NCBI RefSeq assembly: GCF_014842255.1
Contig: NZ_JACYVH010000004.1
Location: 98,399 to 162,398 of the forward strand
Source: Frigoribacterium sp. CFBP 13712
Lineage (GTDB): Bacteria; Actinomycetota; Actinomycetes; Actinomycetales; Microbacteriaceae
DNA length: 64,000 nt
Direction: 5' to 3'
Shown: one piece after another, positions 27,289 to 35,947 of the stretch
Layout of the letters: each line of letters begins with the position of its first letter
How positions within the stretch are numbered: position 1 is the stretch's first letter
Notes under the pieces: model-generated
Databases searched by the model: none
What the model was told of the DNA's origin: nothing
The model's input: only the letters and a program-made list of their open reading frames with translations
Translations under genes and position numbers: made by a program

Positions 27289-28421
27289 GCGCACGGAACG
27301 CGACCGTCGTCGTCGTGGGCGGTGGGCAGGCGGGGCTGTCGGCCGCCCACCACCTGCGGCGTCGCGGCTTCACATCGGCGCTCGACGCCCGCCCGACCGA
27401 CGCCCCGGGCGACCGCACCTTCGTCGTCCTCGACGCCGACCGGGCCCCCGGAGGCGCGTGGCAGCACCGCTGGGAGTCGCTGCGGATGGCCACGGTGAAC
27501 GGCATCTTCGACCTGCCGGGCATGCCGCTGCCGCCGGTGGACCCCGGCGAGCCGAGCCGCCTCGCGGTCCCCCGGTACTTCGCCGCCTACGAGGCCGCCG
27601 AGGGGCTGCCGATCGTGCGCCCCGTGCACGTCGACCGGGTGCGCGCGGTCGACGACGACCCCGACGGCGACCTGCGGGTCGACACCACCGCGGGAGCCTG
27701 GGAGGCGCGGGTCGTCATCAACGCCACCGGCACCTGGAACGCACCCCGCGTCCCCGACCTGCCGGGGCGCGACGTCTTCACGGGCAGGCAGCTGCACACC
27801 CGCGACTATGTCTCCGCCGACGAGTTCGCCGGTCTCCGGGTCGCCGTGGTCGGCGGCGGCATCTCGGCGGTGCAGCTGCTCGACGAGATCAGCCGCGTGG
27901 CCACGACGCTCTGGTACACGCGTCGCGAACCGGTGTTCCTCGACCACGACTTCACGCAGAGCCTCGACGGCGTCGACGTCGAGCGCCGGGTGGCGGCCGA
28001 CGCCGCGGCCGGGCGCGAGCCGGCCAGCATCGTGTCGTACACCGGCCTCGGCTGGACCTCGTACGCCGTCGAGGCCCGCCGGCGGGGCGTGCTCGTCCGT
28101 CGCCCGATGTTCGCGGCGCTCGGTGCACGGCACGTCATCGAGTCCGACGGCTCGAGCACGAGCGTCGACGCGGTCGTCTGGGCCACGGGGTTCCGCGCCG
28201 ATCTGAGGCACCTCGACGGTCTCGGGTTGCGCGGCCCGCTCGGCGGCGTGCCGCTCGACGGCACCGCCGCCCGACTCGACCCCCGCGTGCACCTGATCGG
28301 CTACGGCCCGTCGCAGTCGACCGTCGGCGCGAATCGCGCGGGTCGGGCGGCCGTCACCGCGGTCGCCCGCCGCCTCGCCGACGAGGGCGGTGCGGCGGAC
28401 AGCGGGGGCGTGCGAAACTAG
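27285..28421 (+). CDS. FAD-dependent NAD(P)-binding monooxygenase-like protein
   Basis: 378 residues. FAD-binding GGGQAGLSAAHHL (about 11-23), a second Rossmann motif AVVGGGISAVQLLDE (about 187-201) for NAD(P), and the ATG motif VVWATGFRADL near the C-terminus place it with flavin-containing monooxygenases/thioredoxin-reductase-like proteins. Substrate unknown. The ATG overlaps the previous stop (ATGA), putting it in an operon with the sigma factor and the membrane protein, an unusual partner that may act on the sensed compound. Confidence 0.85.
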   Translation: MSARNATVVVVGGGQAGLSAAHHLRRRGFTSALDARPTDAPGDRTFVVLDADRAPGGAWQHRWESLRMATVNGIFDLPGMPLPPVDPGEPSRLAVPRYFAAYEAAEGLPIVRPVHVDRVRAVDDDPDGDLRVDTTAGAWEARVVINATGTWNAPRVPDLPGRDVFTGRQLHTRDYVSADEFAGLRVAVVGGGISAVQLLDEISRVATTLWYTRREPVFLDHDFTQSLDGVDVERRVAADAAAGREPASIVSYTGLGWTSYAVEARRRGVLVRRPMFAALGARHVIESDGSSTSVDAVVWATGFRADLRHLDGLGLRGPLGGVPLDGTAARLDPRVHLIGYGPSQSTVGANRAGRAAVTAVARRLADEGGAADSGGVRN

Positions 28422-28606
28422 GAGCCTCGGCCCTCGACGGCCCGCGACGCGTTCGCGCCCTGACTTCTCGCACCACCCGAGATCGCTGGCACCTGATTCC
28501 CGATCTCCGCTCCACCATCCGCATCAAGAGCACCACCCGTACGACCACGCGCACCTGGCCCAGAGGTGCGGCCCGCAGAACCCACCTCAGAGACAGAAGA
28601 TCCTCT

Positions 28607-30301
28607 ATGCAGACCACCAAGCACTCCCTCGACCTCAAGAAGCCCCAGCCGCTCAAGCGCGGCGCCCTGCGCGTCACGCCGCTCGGCGGCCTCGGCGACG
28701 TGGGTCGCAACATGACCCTCTTCGAGAACAAGGGCAAGCTGGTCGTCGTCGACTGCGGCGTGCTCTTCCCCGAAGAGACGCAGCCCGGCATCGACGTGAT
28801 CCTGCCCGACTTCACCCCGCTGCGCGACCGTCTGAAAGACGTCGAGGCCATCGTGCTGACGCACGGTCACGAAGACCACATCGGCGGCGTGCCCTACCTC
28901 CTCAAAGAGCGCCCCGACATCCCGCTGATCGGCTCCAAGCTCACCCTCGCGTTCATCACCGCGAAGCTGCAGGAGCACAAGATCACCCCGATCACGCACG
29001 AGGTCGCCGCGGGCGACCGCCACCAGGCCGGCCCGTTCGACCTCGAGTTCGTGGCCGTGAACCACTCCATCCCCGACGGTCTGGCCGTCGCCCTCCGCAC
29101 GAGCGCCGGCATCGTGCTGCACACGGGCGACTTCAAGATGGACCAGTTCCCGATGGACAAGCGGATCACCGACCTCAACCACTTCGCCCGTCTGGGCGAC
29201 GAGGGCGTCGACCTCTTCATGACGGACTCCACCAACGCCGAGGTGCCCGGCTTCACCACCGCCGAGAAGGACCTCGGCGCGGCGATCGACCGCGTCTTCC
29301 GCGAGGCGCCCAAGCGCATCGTCGTCTCGAGCTTCGCGAGCCACGTCCACCGCATCCAGCAGGTGCTCGACACCGCTCACAAGCACGGCCGCAAGGTCGC
29401 CTTCGTCGGTCGCTCGATGGTGCGCAACATGGGCATCGCGTCCGACCTCGGCTACCTCAACATCCCCAAGGGCCTCGTCGTCGACCTCAAGCAGCTGAGC
29501 AAGATGGCCGACAACAAGATCGTGCTGATCTGCACCGGCTCGCAGGGCGAGCCGATGGCCGCGCTGTCGCGCATGGCGAACCGCGAGCACATCATCAAGG
29601 TCGGCGAGGGCGACACCATCCTGCTCGCCAGCTCGCTGATCCCCGGCAACGAGAACGCCATCTACGGCGTCATCAACGGCCTGATCCGCTGGGGCGCCAC
29701 GGTCGTGCACAAGGGCAACGCGAAGGTGCACGTCTCGGGTCACGCCAGCGCCGGCGAGCTCACCTACTGCTACAACATCGTCAAGCCGAAGAACGTCCTG
29801 CCCGTGCACGGCGAGTGGCGCCACCTCACGGCGAACGCCGACCTCGCCGTCGCCACCGGCGTGCCGGAGGACCGCGTGCTCGTCGTCGAGGACGGCGTCG
29901 TGGTCGACCTCGACCGGGGCCGCGCCAGCATCGCCGGCCGCATCCCCGCCCCGTACGTCTTCGTCGACGGCGCCACCATCGGCGTCGCGACGGAGGACGC
30001 GCTGAAAGACCGTCTCTCGCTCGCCGAAGAGGGCCACATCACCGTGCTGGGCATCTTCGACGAGGGCACCCAGAAGCTCGTCGACCCGGTCGAGTTCCTG
30101 CCCCGCGGCTTCGTGGAGGAGGCCGGCTGGATGTCGCAGGCCGAAGACGTCGCGACCAAGGCGCTGGCCGAGGCCACCGCACGCGGTCATGTCGACGGAG
30201 CCGGCGCCGAGAACGCCATCGCCGACGGGCTGAGCCGCTGGTTCCTGCGCCGTCACCGTCGCACCCCGGTCATCACGACCGTCGTCGTCGACGCCGACTG
30301 A
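28607..30301 (+). CDS. rnj: Ribonuclease J
   Basis: 564 residues. Metallo-beta-lactamase/beta-CASP nuclease with HGHEDH (H86, H88, D90, H91), the VNHSIPD and HTGDFKMD motifs, beta-CASP motifs SFASHVHR and CTGSQGEPMAALSRM, and the VHGEWRHL motif near the end. It processes and degrades RNA with 5'-exonuclease and endonuclease activity. The ATG at 28607 is where the conserved part begins; the ribosome site is weak (AGAAG) and a GAGGTG/CACCTC stem can form just upstream. A strong terminator follows. Confidence 0.95.
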   Translation: MQTTKHSLDLKKPQPLKRGALRVTPLGGLGDVGRNMTLFENKGKLVVVDCGVLFPEETQPGIDVILPDFTPLRDRLKDVEAIVLTHGHEDHIGGVPYLLKERPDIPLIGSKLTLAFITAKLQEHKITPITHEVAAGDRHQAGPFDLEFVAVNHSIPDGLAVALRTSAGIVLHTGDFKMDQFPMDKRITDLNHFARLGDEGVDLFMTDSTNAEVPGFTTAEKDLGAAIDRVFREAPKRIVVSSFASHVHRIQQVLDTAHKHGRKVAFVGRSMVRNMGIASDLGYLNIPKGLVVDLKQLSKMADNKIVLICTGSQGEPMAALSRMANREHIIKVGEGDTILLASSLIPGNENAIYGVINGLIRWGATVVHKGNAKVHVSGHASAGELTYCYNIVKPKNVLPVHGEWRHLTANADLAVATGVPEDRVLVVEDGVVVDLDRGRASIAGRIPAPYVFVDGATIGVATEDALKDRLSLAEEGHITVLGIFDEGTQKLVDPVEFLPRGFVEEAGWMSQAEDVATKALAEATARGHVDGAGAENAIADGLSRWFLRRHRRTPVITTVVVDAD

Positions 30302-30316
30302 TCACCCCTGTCGCAT

Positions 30317-30350
30317 GAAGAGGGCCCCGGCATCAGCCGGGGCCCTCTTC
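30317..30350. terminator. Rho-independent terminator of rnj
   Basis: GAAGAGGGCCCCGGC and GCCGGGGCCCTCTTC form a perfect 15-bp stem with loop ATCA, 16 nt after the rnj stop. Confidence 0.85.
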
Positions 30351-30428
30351 CGTCGTCAGCGCCGGCCCAGGCGGGCCGGGTGAAGCGCCCCCGGGCGCCC
30401 CACCCGCCCGGGGCTTCGGACTCCGGGC

Positions 30429-30944
30429 TCAGACCTCAGGAGGCGCACCCGAGACGAACCCCGTGGTGATGCCCGAGAGCAGGGCGACCATCCGCCGCGA
30501 TTCGCGGTCCGAGAGAGCCGCCACGCGGGTCATCGCGATCAGGGATCCGGTGCCTGCCGCGCTCGCGACGGCGTCGCGGACGACGCGGGTGAGGTCGAGG
30601 TGCTGCCCCCGGCCGTCGCGGGGGTCGGGCCGTTTGGTGATGTACCCCCGGGCGGCGAGACGGGTGACGATGATGGAGGCGGCGCCGGTGGTGACGCCGA
30701 GATGCGCGGCGACGTCGATGACCCGGGCCTCGAGTCCGCGACTGCCGAGGCGCGCGAGGTACTGCACCGTCGCGAGCTCGCTGGCGCTGACGGCCAGCCT
30801 CCGTCGGAGACGGGCGCGGTACAGAGCCTCGGCGTCCTGCATCTCGTAGATCGCGGCGAGCACCCGGCCCGATGCCGACAGCGGATCGAGGGCCTCGTCG
30901 TCGGGAGGCTGTGTCAGAGAAAGAGGTGACGCATCGGAACCCAT
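30429..30944 (-). CDS. MarR family transcriptional regulator
   Basis: 171 residues. Winged helix at about residues 45-115: ELATVQYLARLGSRG, VIDVAAHLGVTTGAASIIVTRLAARGYITKRPDPRDGR, the last being the typical MarR recognition helix and wing. AAAGG lies 6 nt before the ATG. The 5' region carries an AT-rich patch near 31068-31096 (TACTTTTTCAACCAGTTCC) that stands out from its surroundings and may hold the promoter and an autoregulatory operator. Target unknown. Confidence 0.87.
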   Translation of the reverse strand: MGSDASPLSLTQPPDDEALDPLSASGRVLAAIYEMQDAEALYRARLRRRLAVSASELATVQYLARLGSRGLEARVIDVAAHLGVTTGAASIIVTRLAARGYITKRPDPRDGRGQHLDLTRVVRDAVASAAGTGSLIAMTRVAALSDRESRRMVALLSGITTGFVSGAPPEV

Positions 30945-31061
30945 CAGGACCTTTCGAATCGGTCCGCGAGCATCCGTCTGGTCTCGGTGAACATCCGCAG
31001 AACGACATCGAAGCACAGTCGACAGCACCCCCGCTCCCCCTCGACGCGACGAGACAGGCGA

Positions 31062-31098
31062 CCAGGCATACTTTTTCAACCAGTTCCTGTTAAAGAGC
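31062..31098 (-). promoter_or_regulatory. AT-rich putative promoter/operator of MarR gene
   Basis: On the minus strand TTTAAC, an 18-nt gap and TATGCC give a weak promoter; the gap holds GAACTGGTTGAAAAAG with partial dyad symmetry. The patch is clearly richer in A+T than its neighbours. Confidence 0.35.
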
Positions 31099-31236
31099 CT
31101 GGCCGAGTAGGGGAACGGCTGTCGTGCAACTAGACAGGGGTCAGCCGAACCGGTCCTCTTCGGGTGAGAACCGGCGCCGACTCTTCGGGGAGTCGATCGG
31201 CGAGGCGGGCGGCTCGTAGGGGTACGCGCCCCCGCC

Positions 31237-31605
31237 TCACCTCACCCCGGGCACGTCGGCCAGGTCGTGGTAGACGGGCAGGCCGCGAGCCTCGGCGATG
31301 GCGACGTCCTGATCCGCCCCGCGCGACGAGCCGGGGAGGCGCAGCACGGCATCGCAGCGCTGCAGCAGTCTCTCGGCGGTCGGGTACATGACCTGCGCCG
31401 CCAGCGGATCGGTCGGCCCGGAGGCCCCCGCGCTGCGGAGCACGGGCAGGGCGACCCATTCGCCGATCACCGGCAGGTGACCCGCCTCGAAGAGCGGCCA
31501 GGCCGCCGTCTCGAGACGCTCGAGGTTCTGCTGCATCAGAGCGGGGTCGCCGTCGGTCCCCGACGCGTACGGGCCGGCGATGAGGATCATGAGAGAAGTG
31601 GTCAT
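31237..31605 (-). CDS. DUF4406-like/nucleoside 2-deoxyribosyltransferase-fold protein
   Basis: 122 residues. LMILIAGPYASGTDGD near the start is the characteristic phosphate/nucleoside loop of the nucleoside deoxyribosyltransferase-like (DUF4406) fold, and CDAVLRLPGSSRGADQDVAIA is the matching C-terminal motif. Its exact reaction is unknown. It is divergent from a DeoR regulator, which suggests a role with sugars or nucleosides. TAGTGT at 31612-31617 lies 6 nt before the ATG (leaderless); an inner ATG at 31590 is possible. Confidence 0.75.
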   Translation of the reverse strand: MTTSLMILIAGPYASGTDGDPALMQQNLERLETAAWPLFEAGHLPVIGEWVALPVLRSAGASGPTDPLAAQVMYPTAERLLQRCDAVLRLPGSSRGADQDVAIAEARGLPVYHDLADVPGVR

Positions 31606-31661
31606 GCCCGTACACTAGGGCAAACACGAACAAACATGCACAATCGTGAAAGAGTGAGAAC
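31606..31661. promoter_or_regulatory. Divergent promoter region with repeated ACAA/CGAACAAAC half-sites
   Basis: 56 nt between divergent starts, AT-rich for this DNA. It holds GCAAACACGAACAAACATGCACAATCG as overlapping repeats of AACA-like half-sites, a plausible DeoR operator. The minus-strand -10 box TAGTGT occupies 31612-31617. Confidence 0.5.
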
Positions 31662-32426
31662 ATGTGGGCAGCAGAACGACGAGACGTGCTCCTCGAGCGG
31701 TTGCGCCGCGACGGGCGCATCGTCGCGAAGGACATCGCGGTCGAGTTCGGCCTCTCGGAGGACAGCATCCGACGCGACCTCCGCGAGCTCGCCTCCGAGG
31801 GGCTGCTGACCCGCGTCTACGGCGGCGCCGTCTCGGCCTCGCCCGCCGTCGCCGACTACGCGACCCGGGCCGACATCGCGACCGACAGCAAGCGCCTGGT
31901 CGCGGCCGCGGCTCTCGATCTGCTGCAGCCCGGGGCGACGGTGATCCTCGACGGGGGCACCACGACCCTCGATCTGGTCCGCCTCCTGCCGACGACCCTC
32001 GAGCTGACGATCGTCACGCACAGCCCGACGATCGCGGCCGCGCTCCTCGAGCACGACGCCGACGTGATCCTGATCGGCGGTCGGCTCTTCAAGCACTCGG
32101 CGGTCGCGATGGGCGCGGCCGCGGTCGAGTCCGCGTCGCGGGTGAACGCCGACCTGTTCCTGCTCGGTGTGACGGGCATCCGCGCATCCACCGGTCTCAC
32201 CACCGGCGACCCGGAGGAGGCGGCGATGAAGCGGGTCCTCGCCTCGCGGGCCGCCGAGACCTGGGTGCTCGGCAGCGGCGAGAAGATCGGCGCCGCGTCA
32301 CCGCACCAGGTGCTGCCGCTCGACGGCGTCTCCGGTCTGGTGCTCGACGTGACGGGCGGCGGCGAGGCCCTCGCCGACCTCCGTGAGACCGGCACCCGCA
32401 TCGTCGAGGCCGGCGGGCGGGCCTGA
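31662..32426 (+). CDS. DeoR/GlpR family transcriptional regulator
   Basis: 254 residues. DeoR helix-turn-helix at about 4-58 (RRDVLLERLRRDGRIVAKDI, GLSEDSIRRDLRELASEGLLTRVYGGAV), then the sugar-isomerase-like sensor domain with ILDGGTTTLDLVRLLP and DLFLLGVTGI. It usually represses sugar-phosphate catabolic genes and is released by a phosphorylated sugar. The divergent neighbour is the only nearby target candidate. Confidence 0.92.
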   Translation: MWAAERRDVLLERLRRDGRIVAKDIAVEFGLSEDSIRRDLRELASEGLLTRVYGGAVSASPAVADYATRADIATDSKRLVAAAALDLLQPGATVILDGGTTTLDLVRLLPTTLELTIVTHSPTIAAALLEHDADVILIGGRLFKHSAVAMGAAAVESASRVNADLFLLGVTGIRASTGLTTGDPEEAAMKRVLASRAAETWVLGSGEKIGAASPHQVLPLDGVSGLVLDVTGGGEALADLRETGTRIVEAGGRA

Positions 32427-32440
32427 CGACCGGGCCCGGG

Positions 32441-32725
32441 TCAGGGCGTCGTCGTCGGCGCCACGCGCTCGAGCAGACGCAGCAGCTGATCGGCGACGAG
32501 CACGGGGGCGGTCACCGAGAACGGGGATCCGGACTCCGCCCGCACGGTGAAGCGGGTGCCCTTCGACTGCACCTTGTGCGACCACTCGCGACCCTCGGCG
32601 ATGTCGACCGACCGACGCACCTCCGAGTCGGACATCCAGTGGCGGATCTGGACGAAGGCGCCGAAGTCGCAGGCCATGTACGAGTGACCCTCGTGCGACC
32701 ACTTGAAGCAGTTCAGCATCTCCAT
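32441..32725 (-). CDS. Hypothetical protein, 94 aa
   Basis: I do not recognise this protein. It is compact and soluble, with aromatic/His residues at the start (MLNCFKWSHEGHSYMACDFG) and a Leu-rich C-terminal helix (VLVADQLLRLLERV). TACCTT at 32732-32737 is exactly 6 nt from the ATG, supporting a leaderless start. Convergent with the DeoR gene and divergent from the ABC exporter. Confidence 0.65.
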   Translation of the reverse strand: MEMLNCFKWSHEGHSYMACDFGAFVQIRHWMSDSEVRRSVDIAEGREWSHKVQSKGTRFTVRAESGSPFSVTAPVLVADQLLRLLERVAPTTTP

Positions 32726-32780
32726 GGTCAGAAGGTAGGGCACCCGATCGCTCCGCCGAAAGCCAGCACGACCTAACCCG

Positions 32781-32804
32781 TCCCGCCGAGCGGCGGGCGG
32801 CGGG
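32781..32804. repeat. GC-rich repeat left of the ABC exporter genes
   Basis: TCCCGCCGAGCGGCGGGCGG and the following CGGG recur identically at 34951-34974, so the two-gene ABC unit is bracketed by direct copies. Confidence 0.6.
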
Positions 32805-32826
32805 GCCCGGCCGCTACCCTCGACGC

Positions 32827-33453
32827 ATGATCGATGCCGACGGAGTGGCTGTCGCCACAGGCGGATCGACGCTGCTCCCGCCCGTCTCGGTCGTCGTCGG
32901 CCCCGGGGAGGCGCTGGTCGTCCGGGGCGGGAACGGCGCGGGCAAGACGACGCTCCTGCGGGTGCTGGCGGGCTCGCGTCGACCGACGAGCGGAGTCGTG
33001 CGCATCGACGGCGACGCCGTCGATCCGTGCGATCGTGGCTTCCGCCGACGCGTCGCCTCGATGATCGGACTGCCGCCGATGGCACCCGATCTCACGGTCG
33101 CCGACCACGTGCTGCTCGTCGCCGCCACCTGGGTCGACGAGTCGACCGCCGGATCGCTCGCGGGGTCGGTGCTCGCCGAGCTCGGCCTGAGCACGCTCGG
33201 GCGCAGGTTCCCGCACGAGCTGTCGTCGGGGCAGACGCAGCTGTTCGGCCTCGCCCTCGTGCTCGCCCGGCCGTTCGACGTCCTCATCGTCGACGAGCCG
33301 GAGCAGAGACTCGACCCCGAGCACCTCGAGGTCGTGGGCCGAGCACTCCGCGCCCGCCGCGACGGCGGTGCGACGCTCGTCGTCGCCACCCACAGCCGAC
33401 CGCTGGCCGAGGCGATCGGCGACCGCTTCCTGCAGCTGGACCCGGCGGCATGA
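32827..33453 (+). CDS. ABC transporter ATP-binding protein
   Basis: 208 residues, short but complete: Walker A GGNGAGKTT (34-42), signature LSSGQTQ (about 134-140), Walker B VLIVDEPE (about 155-162) and the H-loop in VATHS. The glutamine-loop region is shortened. TACCCT (32815-32820) lies 6 nt before the ATG. Its stop overlaps the start of the permease gene, so the two form one ABC unit, perhaps an exporter. Substrate unknown. Confidence 0.92.
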   Translation: MIDADGVAVATGGSTLLPPVSVVVGPGEALVVRGGNGAGKTTLLRVLAGSRRPTSGVVRIDGDAVDPCDRGFRRRVASMIGLPPMAPDLTVADHVLLVAATWVDESTAGSLAGSVLAELGLSTLGRRFPHELSSGQTQLFGLALVLARPFDVLIVDEPEQRLDPEHLEVVGRALRARRDGGATLVVATHSRPLAEAIGDRFLQLDPAA

Positions 33454-34946
33454 GCCCGCGCCCCCGCTCGGCCGTCGCGATCTGGCGCGCACGCTCGACC
33501 ACGACGACCGGCGACCGCCTCTACCTCGGCTACCTGCTCGTCGCGGTGGCCGGAGTCGTCGTCGCCCCGCTCGCACGCGCGCTGTGGCAGGGCCTCACCG
33601 GCGCAGAGGGCATCGCCGCCCTGACGACGTCCACCGCGCCCGCGTCGGCGGGCCTGATCGTCGCCGCCGTCTGGGCGGCCGCCCTGCTGCTCGGGCGGGA
33701 GCGCGGGCCCGCGCTGCTGCCGCCGTTCCTCCTCCATGCCCTGGCGACCAGCGACCTGCCCTATCGCGTCGTCTTCCGCGGCCCGCTGCTGAGATGCGGG
33801 GCGCTCGTGGTCGCGATCTGCACCGGCGCGGCGGGCCTGACCGGCGCCTCCCTGGCTCATCGGGGGTTCGCGAGCGCCGAGCAGGCCGTGGTCTTCACGA
33901 TCGTCGGGGCGCTGGTCGGCGTCGTCGCGACCGCGGCCTGGCTGGCCGGGCAGACGCACCCGCGGGTCGCCCTGCCCGTCGCGATCGGCATCGTCGCCCT
34001 CGCGAGCGGCGGCCTGTCGTCGCCCGCCCTGCAGGCGAGCACCCCGTGGGGCTGGGTCGGCCTGGCCTACCCGCTCGGCACCGCCCCTCCTCCGTCAGGG
34101 GCTCTGGCCGGGCTCGTCGCACTCGTCCTCGTGGCCGTCGCCATGGTGCCGGCCCTGCTGTCGCGGCTGCACCCGGCGGAGACGGCGGTCCAGGCGGCGC
34201 GGTGGCAGGCCGCGACGAGCTCGGCCCTGGGCACGGAGTTCGGGGCGGCGGCGACCGTCTACCGGAAGGCGCCCCACGTGGGCCGTCGCGTGCGGGCCGT
34301 GCGACCGGGGCACGGTCTCGGCGTCGCGTTCTTCGTGCGCGACGCGATCGGTGCCGCCCGCACGCCCGGTCGACTCGTCGTCGGGCTGATCGCCCTGGGG
34401 GTCGGCGGACTGCTGCTCGGCTACGCGGTGGTGTCACCCGGCCCCGGCTGGCTGCTCGGTGCTGCGGCCGGGCTGATCGTCTTCGCCGCGACGGGGCCGC
34501 TCACCGACGGCATCCGGCACGCCGCAGCGGTGGCGGCCGACGTGCCGCTCTACGGCATCGGCGACGGGAGGCTGCTCGTCTCGCATTCGCTGCTCCCCCT
34601 CGCGGTCGTCGTGCTCGTGCTCGTCTCGGCCGCGGTGGTGGTGTCGCTCTCGGCGGCGAGCGGAGCCCCGATCCTGTCGGCGATGGCGCTCGGGGTGACG
34701 ACCCTGCTGCTCCGGGTCGGTCAGGCGCTGAAGGGCCCGTTGCCACCGGTGCTCCTCACCCCGATCTCGTCGCCGATGGGCGACCCGATGGCGGCCGTCC
34801 GCGTGCTCTGGTCACTCGACGGGCTGCTGTTCGCCGCTGTGATCGGCGCCGCGGCGACGGTCGGGCTCGACGCGCCGCTCGCCCTCCTGGCCGCTGCGGG
34901 CCTCGTCGCCGGTGTCGTCGCCCAGCGCTGGCGCCACCGGGCCTGA
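33450..34946 (+). CDS. ABC transporter permease (membrane subunit)
   Basis: 498 residues with about 10-12 hydrophobic segments and no ATPase motifs. The ATG overlaps the stop of the ATPase gene (ATGA), which marks it as the cognate membrane component. It does not resemble a standard sugar or peptide permease; the layout with one small ATPase suggests an ABC-2-like exporter. A weakly charged loop lies around residues 235-290. Confidence 0.78.
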   Translation: MSPRPRSAVAIWRARSTTTTGDRLYLGYLLVAVAGVVVAPLARALWQGLTGAEGIAALTTSTAPASAGLIVAAVWAAALLLGRERGPALLPPFLLHALATSDLPYRVVFRGPLLRCGALVVAICTGAAGLTGASLAHRGFASAEQAVVFTIVGALVGVVATAAWLAGQTHPRVALPVAIGIVALASGGLSSPALQASTPWGWVGLAYPLGTAPPPSGALAGLVALVLVAVAMVPALLSRLHPAETAVQAARWQAATSSALGTEFGAAATVYRKAPHVGRRVRAVRPGHGLGVAFFVRDAIGAARTPGRLVVGLIALGVGGLLLGYAVVSPGPGWLLGAAAGLIVFAATGPLTDGIRHAAAVAADVPLYGIGDGRLLVSHSLLPLAVVVLVLVSAAVVVSLSAASGAPILSAMALGVTTLLLRVGQALKGPLPPVLLTPISSPMGDPMAAVRVLWSLDGLLFAAVIGAAATVGLDAPLALLAAAGLVAGVVAQRWRHRA

Positions 34947-34950
34947 CCCC

Positions 34951-35010
34951 TCCCGCCGAGCGGCGGGCGGCGGGCGGCGAGCGGCGAGCGGCGGGCGGCG
35001 GGATCTCATC
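34951..35010. repeat. GC-rich repeat right of the ABC exporter genes
   Basis: Begins with the same 24 nt as 32781-32804 and continues as CGGCGGGCGGCGAG-type repeats to about 35003. Confidence 0.6.
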
Positions 35011-35098
35011 CGTCCGGTCGAGTCGCGGCGGCGACCCGTCGCCCACACTGGGGTCGCGGCCCCGACGCGCCGACCGGACGCCGACGAGAAGAGGACCC

Positions 35099-35878
35099 GT
35101 GAGTCACGAGCACGCCCCGACGGCGCCACCCGCACCTCCTGCCGCCGTCGACCGGCGCGACGTCCGTCCGCAGGGCGTCGACGGAGGCATGCTCCCGTCG
35201 CTCCGCCCCCGCGCCACAGTCGCCCTCCTCGCGATCCTCCTCGCCGCCACGGTCGTCCTCTTCGGGGCCGTCGTGCTCGGGCTGCTGTTCATCCCCGGTG
35301 CGCGCGCGGCCGCCGTCCCCGTGCTGGCGGCGGCGCTCGTCGCGCACCCCGTGGTGATGCTGCTGACGCTGCATCTCGGTCTCCGTCGTGCGGGGAGCGG
35401 ATGGCGCGACGTCGGTCTGCGACGGCCCACCGCCCGGATGCTCCATCTGCTCTGGCAGATCCCGTCGATCTTCGTGCTGCTGCTCGTGGTCCAGGGTGCC
35501 GCCGTGGCGATCACGGGGGCTCCCGCCGGCCGGGGCGACGCCGTCGACACGCTGTTCGGCGGGACGAGCACGGTCCAGATCGTCGCGGCGTTCGTCGGGG
35601 TGGCCCTCCTCACCCCGCTGTGGGAGGAGGTCGTCTTCCGCGGGCTCGTCCACGGCGGGATGCGGCGGCGCCTCGGCCCGCTGCCGGCGTCGCTGATCAG
35701 CGCCGCGATCTTCGCCGCCTGCCACGGCGTGCCGATCCTGCTGCCGTACATGCTCCTCCTCGGCCTGTCGCTCGCCTACTTGCGCGAATTCCACCGGACC
35801 CTCTGGGCACCGGTCTGCATGCACGTCGTCCTGAACACGGCTGCGACCGCGGTGACCCTGGCGGCCGTCTCGGGCTGA
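35099..35878 (+). CDS. CPBP family intramembrane glutamic/metalloprotease
   Basis: 259 residues with about six membrane helices. The CPBP (Abi) motifs are present: EEVVFRG (about 176-182), a histidine in AACHGVP (about 208) and HVVLNT near the end. The family includes the CAAX prenyl protease Rce1 and bacteriocin-immunity-type proteins. The N-terminus is Pro/Ala-rich. Start at GTG 35099, with GAAGAGGA 3 nt upstream. Confidence 0.88.
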   Translation: MSHEHAPTAPPAPPAAVDRRDVRPQGVDGGMLPSLRPRATVALLAILLAATVVLFGAVVLGLLFIPGARAAAVPVLAAALVAHPVVMLLTLHLGLRRAGSGWRDVGLRRPTARMLHLLWQIPSIFVLLLVVQGAAVAITGAPAGRGDAVDTLFGGTSTVQIVAAFVGVALLTPLWEEVVFRGLVHGGMRRRLGPLPASLISAAIFAACHGVPILLPYMLLLGLSLAYLREFHRTLWAPVCMHVVLNTAATAVTLAAVSG

Positions 35879-35947
35879 GCAGCGACATGATCGTGCTCCC
35901 AGAGGAGGACCGCGTCGAACCCGCCCGCCTCATCTCCGCTTGACGCG

